Assembly: GCA_003140895.1 (NCBI GenBank)
Contig: PLLH01000029.1
Location: 1 to 41,107, forward strand
Source of the DNA: Elusimicrobiota bacterium
GTDB lineage: Bacteria; Elusimicrobiota; Elusimicrobia; F11
DNA length: 41,107 nucleotides
Reading direction: 5' to 3'
Part shown: piece by piece, positions 26,477 through 35,945 of the stretch
How positions within the stretch are numbered: position 1 is the stretch's first letter
Layout of the letters: every line of letters starts with the position of its first letter
Made by a program: the position numbers and the translations under genes
The notes under the pieces: model-generated
What the model saw: only the letters and a program-made list of their open reading frames with translations
Databases searched by the model: none
What the model was told of the DNA's origin: nothing

Positions 26477-29400
26477 CGCTCAACGCCCCATTTGATCGTT
26501 CGATCTCCTCCGGCGTCGCTGCGCAGATAAATGAGATACACGCCGCTCGCCACCGGTTCGCCGTCATCGTTTTTCCCGTCCCATGTGGCGATGCCGGCCT
26601 GAGCCGGTTCAAATCGGAATTCTCTCACCAGCTGTCCATTGAGCGTATAAATTTGGATGAGCCCGCTTTGAGTGAGGAAAGAAAAAGTCACATTGGTTGC
26701 GTCGAATTTTCCATTGGAACCCACTTTCCATGGGCTGGGATAAATCCTGACTTGGGAAAGATCATTGGAAGCGGGAGAGCCAAAAAGCCCATAAACAGAA
26801 AAGTGGGGCAAAGAAACGTGAACGCGCCTGTTCGCCACATCCACCAGCGAATTGGCAACCGCTTCCCACAAACCGGTTGTTTCGTTGAGAACCATGATTC
26901 TCAACGAAGTGTTTCTCACCGTGACGGAATCTACAAGGCCGTCGCCGTTGGCGTCGGGATAGCGCAACGCCAAAGTGACCGCCCCGGAAAACCGCCCCGT
27001 AAAGGAACCTGAATTCGTGAACGCGAGGATTTCCCGAAGCGACCCGGGAACGAGCGACAAGCCGGAGAGATGCGTGTTGGCTGAGGTGATGAGCGCCGGA
27101 TCAATTTTCAGGGGAAAGGTCATGGGATCAAGGGACACATAAACCCGGCCGCTGCTCATGGCGCCCGCCGCCATGGTGAGAGTCGTGTCTCCATCCGGCG
27201 CCGCCAACGTCAGTCCTGTTGTCGGATAGGCCTGGATCAAAACGAAAACGCTCGACAACGCGTCCGTCACCGTCAACAGGTTTTGACCGCTCGGCGTTGA
27301 GACCTTCCCATCAATATTGTCAACTTCAATATCCCAGGAGCCCGCCGTGGTGCCGGTAAAATCCACGTTTCCGACGAGAGTTGTGGCGCCGCTCTGCCGC
27401 AAATTCGTTGGGACAATCGCTGAAAAACCGCTCCGCTTCACAAAGAACTTGGCCCCCGCCTGAAAATATTCCCCCGTCACGGTAATATCCAGTTTCCCGA
27501 GACTTTCAACCGTGGACGGGGCAACCGAATAGACCAAGGGGGGAGGAACGGGCAGCGTCATCGTGCTCACGCTGACAATGGCAGGGTCGATTTTCCCGTT
27601 TCCATTCAGGGTTTTAAGACGGTAATAGTAATGAGATCCGGGGACCAGACCCGTATCAATGAACGAGGTGGCCGTCGCGCTCGCGATGGCGGTAAAAACC
27701 ACGTTATTGGTCGAATGCTCAAGAACATAAAAAGTCCACGACGGGTTGGTGTTGGGGAGCCACGACAACGTGATGGAAGAAACGTTAACGGTGGGAGTCG
27801 GCGTTGAAGCGCTCACCGCGTTGGTGAAAATCGTGGCGATGGAAGAGGTGGACGTCCCCACATCCGTCGTGGACACCACAACACGGGAATAGGAGGTATT
27901 GGTGGAAAGTCCCACTTCCGTCCACGACGTCGTGCCGGACAGGAGCGGCGGGGACACGTCCCCTCCCGAAGACGCCTTGACGCTAAATCCGAGCGGATGG
28001 TTCACGATCGTCCACGACCACGTGATGCTGGAGACCCCCAGCGACGCTCCGGTAAATTGAGCGGGTGTCCCCAGCGTCCCCCAGTGAATGATATTGGAAG
28101 GATCGCTTTCATTCGCCTGACCGGCGTAGGTTCCTGTCGAGTCGATAACGGTGATGTCCGCCTGAAGCACACTCCCGCCCAAAACGGCCTTGATATTGGT
28201 CGTGGAGGAACTGGCTTCGAAGAGAGGAGACTCCACCGTCACACTCGCCACGCTCACAGGATCGAAATTGAGAGAAATCCCGCTGGGAATCCCGTTTCGG
28301 AAATCCAGCGATTTCAAGCGAACCGGATTGGCCCCGGCCACAAGATGAAGTCCGTTGGCGTCCAGCGAATCAAAAATGGCGGACCCTGAAATATTGATGG
28401 CGCCCGCCATCTCAGTCCCGAAATGAGACACCGTGGAAGCGGAGCTCATAAAAAGTCCGGATCCGTCCACGACTAACGTGCCGCTGTGAAGCCGCAAGAA
28501 AGAATTATTCCAGAAGACGAACCGTCCCGCGGCGGACGCCGGAACGCTCAGCGTCCCCTGCCCCACGACATCAATTTGGCTCCCCTGCATATTCACAATG
28601 CCACTATTTGAGAAGGTTCCTGTCCCAACGGTGACATTATTTTGAAACGTGATCGTACTGGCTCCGATCGAAAGAGTGGCGCCCCCGCTTGTCGAGGCGG
28701 GCCCAATGGTTGTCGTCCCCGCGACGCGATGGACAAACGAATCCCCCAAATCAAATCGGGCCGTGCTCCCGCTATCCCCGATGGAGAGATTCCCATTGAT
28801 CGTGACATTGGAAATCACATTGGCGGAAGCGCTCCCGATAAGCGAAACGTTATTGAACGCGTTTGTCGCCTTTTGCCGAATTCGATAGGTGCGAGCCCCC
28901 CCTTCGAAAACAACCATGCCCGTCCCCTGAACAAAAACTCCCCCGGTGTCATCCCAATTATTCAACGTGATCGAGTCGGCGCCCACTTGACTACCCCCGG
29001 TCAACGTGAGAGTCGAACTCCCCGCGTCGAACTGCCCTGAAAAAATATTAAAGGACCCATCAATGACCAAATCACTCAGCGCCTGAACCGACACTGTGTT
29101 CTGCGCCCATAAATTAAAGAAGTAGCTATCGTAAGCGCTCCCGACTTTATTCTTCACCATGGAGACCGTCTGGGATTGAGTTCCGTCAAAATAGACGAAT
29201 CCATCTTTCGCGGCGTGGAATTTCCCTCCCGTTTGAACAAAGGCCGATGAAATATTGATGTTATAGGCTCCCATATCAAACTCGCCGCCGGCAATCACCA
29301 CAGTCCCCAAATCCACACTGGCACCGGCCGTGGCCATGACGACCACGCTCGTAGAGAAGTTGGTGGTCATCTGGAAGTATTTGATTTCGCCAGCCAAATC

Positions 29401-29868
29401 CCAAACGCAGTTTTTGGTCGACGGCGCGACGTCGAACTGAACGGCGTCTCCATTTTGAGGCGCCACGCCGCCCGCCCAATTGGCCGTGCTGGACGCCAAC
29501 GAATCCAACCCTCCGCCGCTCCATCTTTTTCCATAAAGGAAATCCTGATTGATGGGGTCGCTGCTTAAGCTGGTGGTGGAACGAGCAAGAGGAGAAAAAA
29601 CGTATCCCGCTGTGGACGACGGAGTGACGGTATATGAATTGCCGACAACGAGATTGGGGAAGGAATACGCGCCGGCGGCATTGGTCGCTGTGAGAGAGGT
29701 GGACGACCCTGTGATGTTCAGCTGCACGTCTTGGATCGGGAGGCCATTTAAGTCGAGGATGGTGCCGGACAACGTGGCGTCCGCCCAAAGGAAAGGGCCC
29801 GCCCCGGACAGCAAGAGGGCGCAAACGAATAGCGTGGGAAATAAGTGGATCGATTTAATGAAACGCAT
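26473..29868 (-). CDS. Large secreted multidomain protein with FlgD/T9SS-like C-terminal domain
   Basis: From ATG 29868 the protein has 1131 residues; numbers here count from that start. A signal peptide (1-30) ends near FLWADA. A carboxypeptidase-regulatory/CnaB-like domain follows (about 31-112), then a long Gly/Ser/Thr/Asn-rich beta-repeat region (about 115-600) that looks like a beta-helix and opens with NWAGGVAPQNGDAVQFD. Two fibronectin-III-like domains (about 605-775), an IPT/TIG-like domain (about 780-870) and a DANGDGLVDS/HFSVYGLF module come next. The C-terminal 95 residues match the FlgD-Ig/type-A sorting plan: VRIYPSPWK, GLIQIYTLNGQLVREF, ATWDGKNDDGEPVASGVYLI. The gene is probably surface-displayed and is coupled to the PorV-OmpA fusion gene. 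Adhesin or matrix roles are inference. Confidence 0.82.
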   Translation of the reverse strand: MRFIKSIHLFPTLFVCALLLSGAGPFLWADATLSGTILDLNGLPIQDVQLNITGSSTSLTATNAAGAYSFPNLVVGNSYTVTPSSTAGYVFSPLARSTTSLSSDPINQDFLYGKRWSGGGLDSLASSTANWAGGVAPQNGDAVQFDVAPSTKNCVWDLAGEIKYFQMTTNFSTSVVVMATAGASVDLGTVVIAGGEFDMGAYNINISSAFVQTGGKFHAAKDGFVYFDGTQSQTVSMVKNKVGSAYDSYFFNLWAQNTVSVQALSDLVIDGSFNIFSGQFDAGSSTLTLTGGSQVGADSITLNNWDDTGGVFVQGTGMVVFEGGARTYRIRQKATNAFNNVSLIGSASANVISNVTINGNLSIGDSGSTARFDLGDSFVHRVAGTTTIGPASTSGGATLSIGASTITFQNNVTVGTGTFSNSGIVNMQGSQIDVVGQGTLSVPASAAGRFVFWNNSFLRLHSGTLVVDGSGLFMSSASTVSHFGTEMAGAINISGSAIFDSLDANGLHLVAGANPVRLKSLDFRNGIPSGISLNFDPVSVASVTVESPLFEASSSTTNIKAVLGGSVLQADITVIDSTGTYAGQANESDPSNIIHWGTLGTPAQFTGASLGVSSITWSWTIVNHPLGFSVKASSGGDVSPPLLSGTTSWTEVGLSTNTSYSRVVVSTTDVGTSTSSIATIFTNAVSASTPTPTVNVSSITLSWLPNTNPSWTFYVLEHSTNNVVFTAIASATATSFIDTGLVPGSHYYYRLKTLNGNGKIDPAIVSVSTMTLPVPPPLVYSVAPSTVESLGKLDITVTGEYFQAGAKFFVKRSGFSAIVPTNLRQSGATTLVGNVDFTGTTAGSWDIEVDNIDGKVSTPSGQNLLTVTDALSSVFVLIQAYPTTGLTLAAPDGDTTLTMAAGAMSSGRVYVSLDPMTFPLKIDPALITSANTHLSGLSLVPGSLREILAFTNSGSFTGRFSGAVTLALRYPDANGDGLVDSVTVRNTSLRIMVLNETTGLWEAVANSLVDVANRRVHVSLPHFSVYGLFGSPASNDLSQVRIYPSPWKVGSNGKFDATNVTFSFLTQSGLIQIYTLNGQLVREFRFEPAQAGIATWDGKNDDGEPVASGVYLIYLRSDAGGDRTIKWGVER

Positions 29869-29911
29869 GGATTTTCCGTCCATCTCGAGGGATGGGGAGC
29901 TGAAGTCTAAC

Positions 29912-30451
29912 TTATTCGGCTTTAACCGATGCGTTGAATTTCGTCTTTAATTTCTTGGCGAGATCGGCGGCGGCCCGGTACCCCACGCTCGGGTCTCCGG
30001 TGGCAAAGGTGGTGGCCATGAGCTCGGCGCTTTGGACATTCACGATGCGAAGTTCAACATGGAACTTGCTCCCGTCAGATGCCAAAACTCGAACCGTTCC
30101 CATCAAAACCATATTAATACCGAGGATTTTCCCCACTTCAACGGAGGTGGTTGTATTGACGACGCCGGAGCGTTGGAATTTTTGTTCCTTGAGGATATTG
30201 TCCACGACGTCCCGGTCGACGACGCGGAAGGAATTCTCTAAAAAGCCCGATTCCACCATGTTGCGCCAATTTTGGCGAACCACGGTGAGGTCTTCATCGC
30301 CGTAGCCGGACAATTCGATGGGAAGAACCGCGATCCGCGCCTTCTCAGGCAGAGCCAAATCGGGGCTCATGGTCGTATTCATAACAAGATTTCGGGTTGT
30401 GCAACCTGTAAGGAGACAGGAAAGAAGACCAGCGAGCAAAATGTTTTTCAT
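29912..30451 (-). CDS. CsgG-like lipoprotein, 179 aa
   Basis: The lipoprotein signal is LLAGLLSCLLTGCTT with Cys17 as the predicted lipid site. The mature part follows the CsgG N-terminal pattern: RIAVLPIELSG, FRVVDRDVVDNILKEQKFQ, VEVGKILGINMVLMGTVRVL, then FHVELRIVNVQSAELMATTF. It is paralogous in plan to the lipoprotein at 23364-24014, which points the other way; the two flank the secreted-protein/PorV-OmpA pair. A 43-nt gap leads to the large secreted protein gene on the same strand. It may form or regulate an outer-membrane complex, but that is not shown by sequence. Confidence 0.78.
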   Translation of the reverse strand: MKNILLAGLLSCLLTGCTTRNLVMNTTMSPDLALPEKARIAVLPIELSGYGDEDLTVVRQNWRNMVESGFLENSFRVVDRDVVDNILKEQKFQRSGVVNTTTSVEVGKILGINMVLMGTVRVLASDGSKFHVELRIVNVQSAELMATTFATGDPSVGYRAAADLAKKLKTKFNASVKAE

Positions 30452-30496
30452 AGGTAGGTTAAGTTTAAAAAAACCGGACTAATATACAAGGGATTA

Positions 30497-31006
30497 TTAA
30501 CATTTTTTTGGCCCCCGCAGACGTTCCGCCAGGAGATGGGAATACGGGAGAGCGGCGGGGCCAGCCCCCTGATGATCGGTCTTTTCCGTGATTCGATAAT
30601 CCTTTTCCAAATTAACGGGAGGGAAAGTGGCGTCCCCGGGAATGGAGCGGTGAATCAAGGTCAGGTAGAGTCGATCCGCCTTGGGCAACGCCGCTTCATA
30701 AATGGAAGCTCCGCCGATCACAAACGCTTCGTTTGTGCCCGGCGGGCACGCCGCCAATGCCTCGACAAGGCTGTGAACCACCGCGACGCCGTCCGCCCGA
30801 AAAGAGGCATTCCTCGATATCACGATATTTTGCCGCCCCGGAAGCGGTTTCCCAATGGACTCAAAGGTCTTCCGCCCCATAATAATCGGATGCCCCATCG
30901 TGATTTTTTTAAAGCGCTTCAAATCCTCGGAGAGATGCCACGGCAGCTGATTGTTTTTGCCGATGACCCGCTCCTCCGTCATGGCCACGATCAAAGACAA
31001 AATCAT
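30497..31006 (-). CDS. folA: Dihydrofolate reductase
   Basis: DHFR regenerates tetrahydrofolate with NADPH. The 169-residue protein shows [20 protein letters not shown] with the catalytic acidic residue, then [25 protein letters not shown] and [21 protein letters not shown]. All family blocks are intact. Its ATG overlaps the thyA stop as ATGA, the classic pairing: ThyA consumes methylene-tetrahydrofolate and releases dihydrofolate, which FolA recycles. Confidence 0.95.
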   Translation of the reverse strand: MILSLIVAMTEERVIGKNNQLPWHLSEDLKRFKKITMGHPIIMGRKTFESIGKPLPGRQNIVISRNASFRADGVAVVHSLVEALAACPPGTNEAFVIGGASIYEAALPKADRLYLTLIHRSIPGDATFPPVNLEKDYRITEKTDHQGAGPAALPYSHLLAERLRGPKKC

Positions 31007-31848
31007 ACGGAGATCGGAGCGGGGATGGAAGGATGCGGGTCGTATCCGGTGAGCGTGAAGTCTTCATACTTAAAATCGAAGATAGACGTCACGCTGGGAC
31101 TCAACTGCAGGCGCGGAAGAGGTTTCGGCGGGCGAGACAGTTGAAGCTTCGCCTGCTCGATGTGATTCAAATAAAGATGCGTGTCACCCAAGGTGTGAAC
31201 AAAGAAACCGGGCTTGAGCCCCGTCACATGCGCCATCATCATGGTAAATAGGGCGTAGCTGGCGATATTAAAGGGAACGCCTAAGAAAAAGTCGGCGCTC
31301 CGCTGATACAATTGGCAGGAGAGCCTCCCGTCGGTGTGAACGTAAAATTGGAACATCGTGTGGCACGGCGGGAGCGCCATTTTTTTCAGATCCCCCACAT
31401 TCCAGGCGTTCACGATAATCCGTCTTGAATGAGGATTGTTTTTGATCAACTCCACCGCTTCTTTTATCTGATCCACCGCCGGAACCGTGGGCTCCGATGG
31501 AGAAGGCGCCTGTTCCGTGTCGCCCTTCGGCCGCCACGGTTTCCCCCAGTGTCGCCACTGAAATCCGTAAACGGGACCCAAGTCGCCGTTGGCGTCGGCC
31601 CATTCGTCCCAAATCGTCACTTTGTTATCGCGGAGATACTGGACGTTTGTATCGCCTTTTAAAAACCAAAGAAGCTCATGGATCAACGAACGGACGTGCA
31701 CTTTCTTGGTGGTCATAAGCGGAAACCCCTGGGACAAATCAAACCGCATCTGGCAACCGAAAAGACTGAGCGTGCCCGTGCCGGTCCGGTCGGAACGCTG
31801 CTCCCCTTTCGTCAACACGTCATTTAATAAGTGAAGATAGGTTTCCAT
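31003..31848 (-). CDS. thyA: Thymidylate synthase
   Basis: ThyA methylates dUMP to dTMP using methylene-tetrahydrofolate. The nucleophile Cys lies in [13 protein letters not shown], and [53 protein letters not shown] and [12 protein letters not shown] are diagnostic. At 281 residues it is longer than the E. coli enzyme (264), mostly from a proline-rich insert of about 16 residues after QWRHW ([13 protein letters not shown]). That position is a surface loop near the dimer edge and differs from the large insert of the Lactobacillus enzyme. It lies 28 nt after the large membrane protein gene. Confidence 0.95.
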   Translation of the reverse strand: METYLHLLNDVLTKGEQRSDRTGTGTLSLFGCQMRFDLSQGFPLMTTKKVHVRSLIHELLWFLKGDTNVQYLRDNKVTIWDEWADANGDLGPVYGFQWRHWGKPWRPKGDTEQAPSPSEPTVPAVDQIKEAVELIKNNPHSRRIIVNAWNVGDLKKMALPPCHTMFQFYVHTDGRLSCQLYQRSADFFLGVPFNIASYALFTMMMAHVTGLKPGFFVHTLGDTHLYLNHIEQAKLQLSRPPKPLPRLQLSPSVTSIFDFKYEDFTLTGYDPHPSIPAPISV

Positions 31849-31876
31849 GATTTCGGGAATTTACAATATTTGCGGA

Positions 31877-34354
31877 TTAATACGTGTTCTTGATGGTGTT
31901 CAGGACGGGATCCAACGGCAATCGAGATGATTGATCCGGCGATTGGTGCAGCTTTTTCAGGTATTCCTCCGGCGAGAACTGATAGAACCCCAAATATTCA
32001 TACAGAGAATTGACGGGCTGCCACATCCAGCCCCGCGTGTCATACGCCTGGGAAAAAGAATACTTCCGAATGATGTTGGTGGCCGCTTCCTCCGCTTTTT
32101 CCCGCGCCGCCACCCGGGCCACGTCGTCAAACCGCGCGCGCGCCAATTTGGCAACCTCCGAATAGGCCATGAACCGGATAAACTCGCCGGCGCCGATGTG
32201 ATAAAGCGCCCAATATTTTTTGTAAAGAGGGCCCAAATCTTTCACCTTCACGCGATCCTGCCCATAAAGCGGATATTTGTCCTTGGAACGACGCGCCACG
32301 TCGTTTTGCGTTCGAGCCACCTCGCACCAATCGGGATGTTCTCTCAGCATTCGTTCCACCGAAGCGGCGGCCAACTTCCATTGGTTCTCCGTGTCGGGCC
32401 CGCCGGCGCGGGCCACTCTCACATAATCCCACGCTTCTTGAAGGTAAATCTCCGCCTCGGTGATGAGACCGCTGTCTTCTTTTGACGCGACCTGGTCCAG
32501 CGACGGCTCAAAGCTCAAAGGCGATTTAATGCTGAATTTGCCGCCGTTCATATGGAACGGGTCGAACCGGAGAGCTCCCAGCGTCCGGCTGATTCCCCCG
32601 ATGAGCGCGTAGGGCTCGTGATGCGTGTTCCAGCCGAAACCAACCGGCTTATTAAGAGAGTAGGGCATCGCGTGCGCGTACGGATACGCCAGAGAGTCAT
32701 TGTCCATTTTATACGCGCCTTTAAACCCATCGCTCAAGGCGTTTTCCTTGTAATACCCCAAATAGACTTTGGCCCGGCGCTCGTTTCCGAGCAGGAGATA
32801 ATCCTCCGCCAATCGCAAATCCGCCAGCGCCATCCAGGTGGACCATTCGTCGGTTAACAGAGGTTCGCGCCCCATGCCTTTTTTAACTTTGACGTCTCCA
32901 TCCGGGCCTTCCTCTTCAAAAAGAACCAATTTGGCCCGGTCTTCGGCGGAAATAAAGTCATATCCTGAAAATTTCACTTCGGTCCCATCGTCCAGCGTTC
33001 GGACCAAATTCACCTTAAAATGATCATCAACCGCTTGCCGGATTTTCAGCGCCCCATGAGGCTCAAACCGATCTAACCCTTCGACGCCGTACACCGAAAT
33101 TTTTAGCGCCGTTGTGTCCAACGGATGAATGGGCATCACCCCCGCTTTCAACCATTGACCGATGTTGGGCTCATAGAAAGGAACCTCCGTCGTCCCGATA
33201 TAAAAGAGGTGCCTCTTCTTATCGTAAATTTTCTTATCCCACACGCTGATGAGAGCGGAGGCTTTGGCGTATTCTTCGGCGTGGGTTTCATCGACTTGAG
33301 CGAGGAGATCCGACAAGGCCTTAAAATCAGCCGCGTGCTCCCCGTTATAGAATTGATACCAAGACGGGTTCCCCGCTTTAAAATCAAGCCGTTGTTCCTG
33401 CGGGTTCTCCGGATTTCCCATGGGGCCCATCCGAATGCCGCCGTAATTCGGATCCCCTTTCTTTTCGTTTTGAAGATCTTTGATCAGCATCCACCGTTCA
33501 CGGGCAAACCGCAGATATTTTCTCTCGCCGGTGGCCCGGTACAAATGGATCGAGGCGATACCCAAATAGGCGTTCGGCCCCGCATGCGCGATGTGCTCAA
33601 TGCCGCGGCCGCCGGGACGCCCTTCGGCGCCGTCCACAATATTGACGATCCAGCCTTCCCGGATCATGCGACGGCCGTCTTTGGTAATCCATCCCGTTTT
33701 CTGGATGGCTTTGTTCGCCATGAAATAGTCGATGGTTTTTTTGGCTGTTTCAATATCTCCCGTCTTAATATGAAGAATGGTTCTCATGGCGTCGTCGTAA
33801 ATAACGCTCCAGTGCCGGAGGCGTCGATCCCCCGGGAGGCTATACGCCATATGGGTATTGCTGTTGATATTGGAATAGATGTATTTGAGGACTCGGTTCA
33901 AATGATCCACCTGTTCCAGAGTCAACGGGGGAAGATATTTGGCGAAGTTGATATTTTTTGTTTTAAACCGGGGCGAACGAGACATCTCAACCGGCATCTC
34001 CGGCTGCGATGAAAGCTGTTTGAGACGCAAAGACCGGGGAAGCGATTTCAACAATTCCGCGGCAGATCCTCCCGACATTTTCGGCAGGAACACGTCCATC
34101 AGAGTCCGATTATCGAAGAGCCAATTTAAAAGAAGTCCCAACAGGGTGGCGATCAACAAACTCATGAAAAACAAGCCGATTCCCCGCCGTTTTTTCTCCT
34201 GGGGAGCGTCGAATTTCTTAAGACGGTCTATCTCATCAAGAATTTTGGGAGGTAATAAGGTACGCGCAGGATGGAGCAGCGTCCCTCCGCGAGGAGAAGC
34301 AAGGCCGGAACGTCTCTCCGGTGAAGTTGAACCAATGGCTGACTTATTGGGCAT
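31877..34354 (-). CDS. Membrane-anchored 825-aa protein, possible (alpha/alpha)6 glycosidase-like fold
   Basis: I do not recognise a named family. Residues 1-57 are polar and basic, 59-80 form one transmembrane helix, and the remaining roughly 740 residues are soluble and mostly helical, presumably periplasmic. Features are HWSVIYDDAMRTILHIKTGD, AHAGPNAYLGIASIHLYRATGE, FYNGEHAADFKALSDLL and LTDEWSTWMALADLRLAEDY, repeating pairs of helices with aromatic and acidic residues at their ends. That resembles (alpha/alpha)6-toroid glycoside hydrolases and lyases. Catalytic residues cannot be assigned by eye. It is first in the minus-strand block leading to thyA and folA, with a 226-nt divergent spacer before it. 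A role in surface polysaccharide handling is a guess. Confidence 0.6.
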   Translation of the reverse strand: MPNKSAIGSTSPERRSGLASPRGGTLLHPARTLLPPKILDEIDRLKKFDAPQEKKRRGIGLFFMSLLIATLLGLLLNWLFDNRTLMDVFLPKMSGGSAAELLKSLPRSLRLKQLSSQPEMPVEMSRSPRFKTKNINFAKYLPPLTLEQVDHLNRVLKYIYSNINSNTHMAYSLPGDRRLRHWSVIYDDAMRTILHIKTGDIETAKKTIDYFMANKAIQKTGWITKDGRRMIREGWIVNIVDGAEGRPGGRGIEHIAHAGPNAYLGIASIHLYRATGERKYLRFARERWMLIKDLQNEKKGDPNYGGIRMGPMGNPENPQEQRLDFKAGNPSWYQFYNGEHAADFKALSDLLAQVDETHAEEYAKASALISVWDKKIYDKKRHLFYIGTTEVPFYEPNIGQWLKAGVMPIHPLDTTALKISVYGVEGLDRFEPHGALKIRQAVDDHFKVNLVRTLDDGTEVKFSGYDFISAEDRAKLVLFEEEGPDGDVKVKKGMGREPLLTDEWSTWMALADLRLAEDYLLLGNERRAKVYLGYYKENALSDGFKGAYKMDNDSLAYPYAHAMPYSLNKPVGFGWNTHHEPYALIGGISRTLGALRFDPFHMNGGKFSIKSPLSFEPSLDQVASKEDSGLITEAEIYLQEAWDYVRVARAGGPDTENQWKLAAASVERMLREHPDWCEVARTQNDVARRSKDKYPLYGQDRVKVKDLGPLYKKYWALYHIGAGEFIRFMAYSEVAKLARARFDDVARVAAREKAEEAATNIIRKYSFSQAYDTRGWMWQPVNSLYEYLGFYQFSPEEYLKKLHQSPDQSSRLPLDPVLNTIKNTY

Positions 34355-34580
34355 CGTCGAAAATAACTCTCACTGTGTAGTTTTTAAAAAAACATTCATA
34401 CTAAAAATAAAAAAACAGTGTTTCAAATGAACGTAGGGCAGGAGATTGTTTCAAACGAACGCGAGGACAGGAATATACCATATTTCCGTCGTAAAAAGAC
34501 GGACATGTTTGGAAAAAAAGCCCTAAAAACCGCGCCTTATGTATAATCCCCTCTGGAAATCATATATATACCTCTATCCC
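34355..34580. other. Divergent intergenic region with a degenerate repeat, a hairpin and a candidate -10
   Basis: The spacer separates the large membrane protein gene from the exporter operon. GTTTCAAATGAACG (34420-34433) and GTTTCAAACGAACG (34448-34461) are direct repeats 28 nt apart, followed in each case by a similar AGGRCAGGA stretch. CCGTC (34486-34490) and GACGG (34498-34502) form a short hairpin. The repeats lie between both presumed promoters and could be regulator sites. Confidence 0.45.
34542..34547 (+). promoter_or_regulatory. Candidate -10 element for the exporter operon
   Basis: TATAAT matches the sigma-70 consensus exactly and lies 33 nt before the start codon at 34581. No matching -35 hexamer is visible at 16-18 nt. 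Confidence 0.35.
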
Positions 34581-35945
34581 ATGAAACGACCAGCACTCTC
34601 ACTTGCCTTCATCCTCGCCGCGGCTCTCACTGCCTCGGCTGCCCCTCCGGAACTGAAAATGGGCCTGCGAGAGGCGGAAGCCCGAACGCTCCAAAACTCT
34701 CCCGAACTAAAATCCGCTGAATCGGAACGGGCCGCCGCTCATGAACGAACCCGAAACCAATTCACTCTTCTTTGGCCAAAGCTGAGCTTGGATGCCTCTT
34801 ATAAATACATATCCGAGGTTCCCTCTTTTAAGCCGCTCCCAACGGGACCTTCCATCGCCCTAGGAGACAACAAAAACACCTCCTACGGCCCCACTGCCAG
34901 CTGGCTCCTGTGGGATTCGGGGAATCTGTACCACAACTGGAAAAGCCAAACCGCCATTGAGAAGGCCAAAAATGAAAATGTGCTGAAAATAAAACGACAG
35001 CTCTTGTTCCAAACCCGGATGGCCTATTTCCAGGTGCAATTGGCGCTGGAGCAAGTGAAGAGCTTGATTGAATCTCTCAAGTTGTCCGACGCTCAATACA
35101 ACGACATTAAAATCCAACAACGGGCCGGCGCCCGAAGCCGGATGGACGTCTTATCGGCCCATCAAGACGTGTTGACGAGACGCCTGGAACTACGCCAGGC
35201 CCGGGCGGATCTGGCCGCGGCGTTAAGAGAACTGCTTTATCTAACCGGAACCGATATCCCCCCGGATGCGTCGGCCCCCGTCGACAAAAAAGACGAACAA
35301 GGAATGCCGGCGGAGACAGAGGCGCCCACTCTCCTCTTGGCGCTGGATCCGCTCAAAGACTCCGAGACCTATTTAGCTTCCGCGGCCGAAGGGTCTCCCA
35401 ATGAGAACCACCCTCTCCCGCAATCTCTCTTGGAAATGGCCCAGGCCGCCGATGAGTTGTCGAAATCGTTAAACTCCGACTATGGCCCTTCCCTTCAGGT
35501 GTCCGGACGGATTTCCCGCGATTATCCAAACGGACCGATTCTTGAAACCATCACTCAAAAAACCGTGGGAGTCAACGCCACCTGGCCGCTGTTTCAATGG
35601 GGAAAGACCCGATACGCCGTCAAGGAACAGAAAAACCGCGCGGAAACAACCCGCTTCGAGCGGGAACAGGTTCTCCTCAATTTAAAACGAGATTGGGATA
35701 AAGCCCAGGATCAACTGAAAGGGCGCCGAGCGCAGGAAGAAATCAACAAACAATCGGTCCTCGAAACCAAAGAGCTCGCCAAACTCACCTATTCATCTTA
35801 CGTGGCCGGACGATCCAGCTATCTGGAAGTTCAAACGGCCAACCTGCGCGCGTTGGAAACCAACATTCGAACCGCGCGAACAAACGTCCAAATTCTGATT
35901 CAATTGGCCATTCTCGACTCCATCGGAAAAGGAAACCTCCCATGA
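34581..35945 (+). CDS. TolC-family outer-membrane efflux protein
   Basis: The 454-residue protein starts at ATG 34581 with a signal peptide ending LTASAAPPE. Two OEP repeats follow, helical and rich in Ala/Glu/Gln: LREAEARTLQNSPELKSAESE opens the first, and later LSKSLNSDYGPSLQVSGRIS and VNATWPLFQWGKTRYAVKEQ open the second. The usual YKAGRSSYLEVQTA-type motif appears as YVAGRSSYLEVQTANLRALE. It should form the trimeric outer-membrane channel for the adjacent ABC-2 exporter. The stop overlaps the next ATG by 4 nt. An in-frame ATG at 34539 would put a non-signal leader before the signal peptide. Confidence 0.88.
   Translation: MKRPALSLAFILAAALTASAAPPELKMGLREAEARTLQNSPELKSAESERAAAHERTRNQFTLLWPKLSLDASYKYISEVPSFKPLPTGPSIALGDNKNTSYGPTASWLLWDSGNLYHNWKSQTAIEKAKNENVLKIKRQLLFQTRMAYFQVQLALEQVKSLIESLKLSDAQYNDIKIQQRAGARSRMDVLSAHQDVLTRRLELRQARADLAAALRELLYLTGTDIPPDASAPVDKKDEQGMPAETEAPTLLLALDPLKDSETYLASAAEGSPNENHPLPQSLLEMAQAADELSKSLNSDYGPSLQVSGRISRDYPNGPILETITQKTVGVNATWPLFQWGKTRYAVKEQKNRAETTRFEREQVLLNLKRDWDKAQDQLKGRRAQEEINKQSVLETKELAKLTYSSYVAGRSSYLEVQTANLRALETNIRTARTNVQILIQLAILDSIGKGNLP

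Noticed and set aside
26473-29868. Autotransporter adhesin
   Set aside because: The beta-repeat region fits, but the C-terminus is a small FlgD-like domain, not a membrane barrel.
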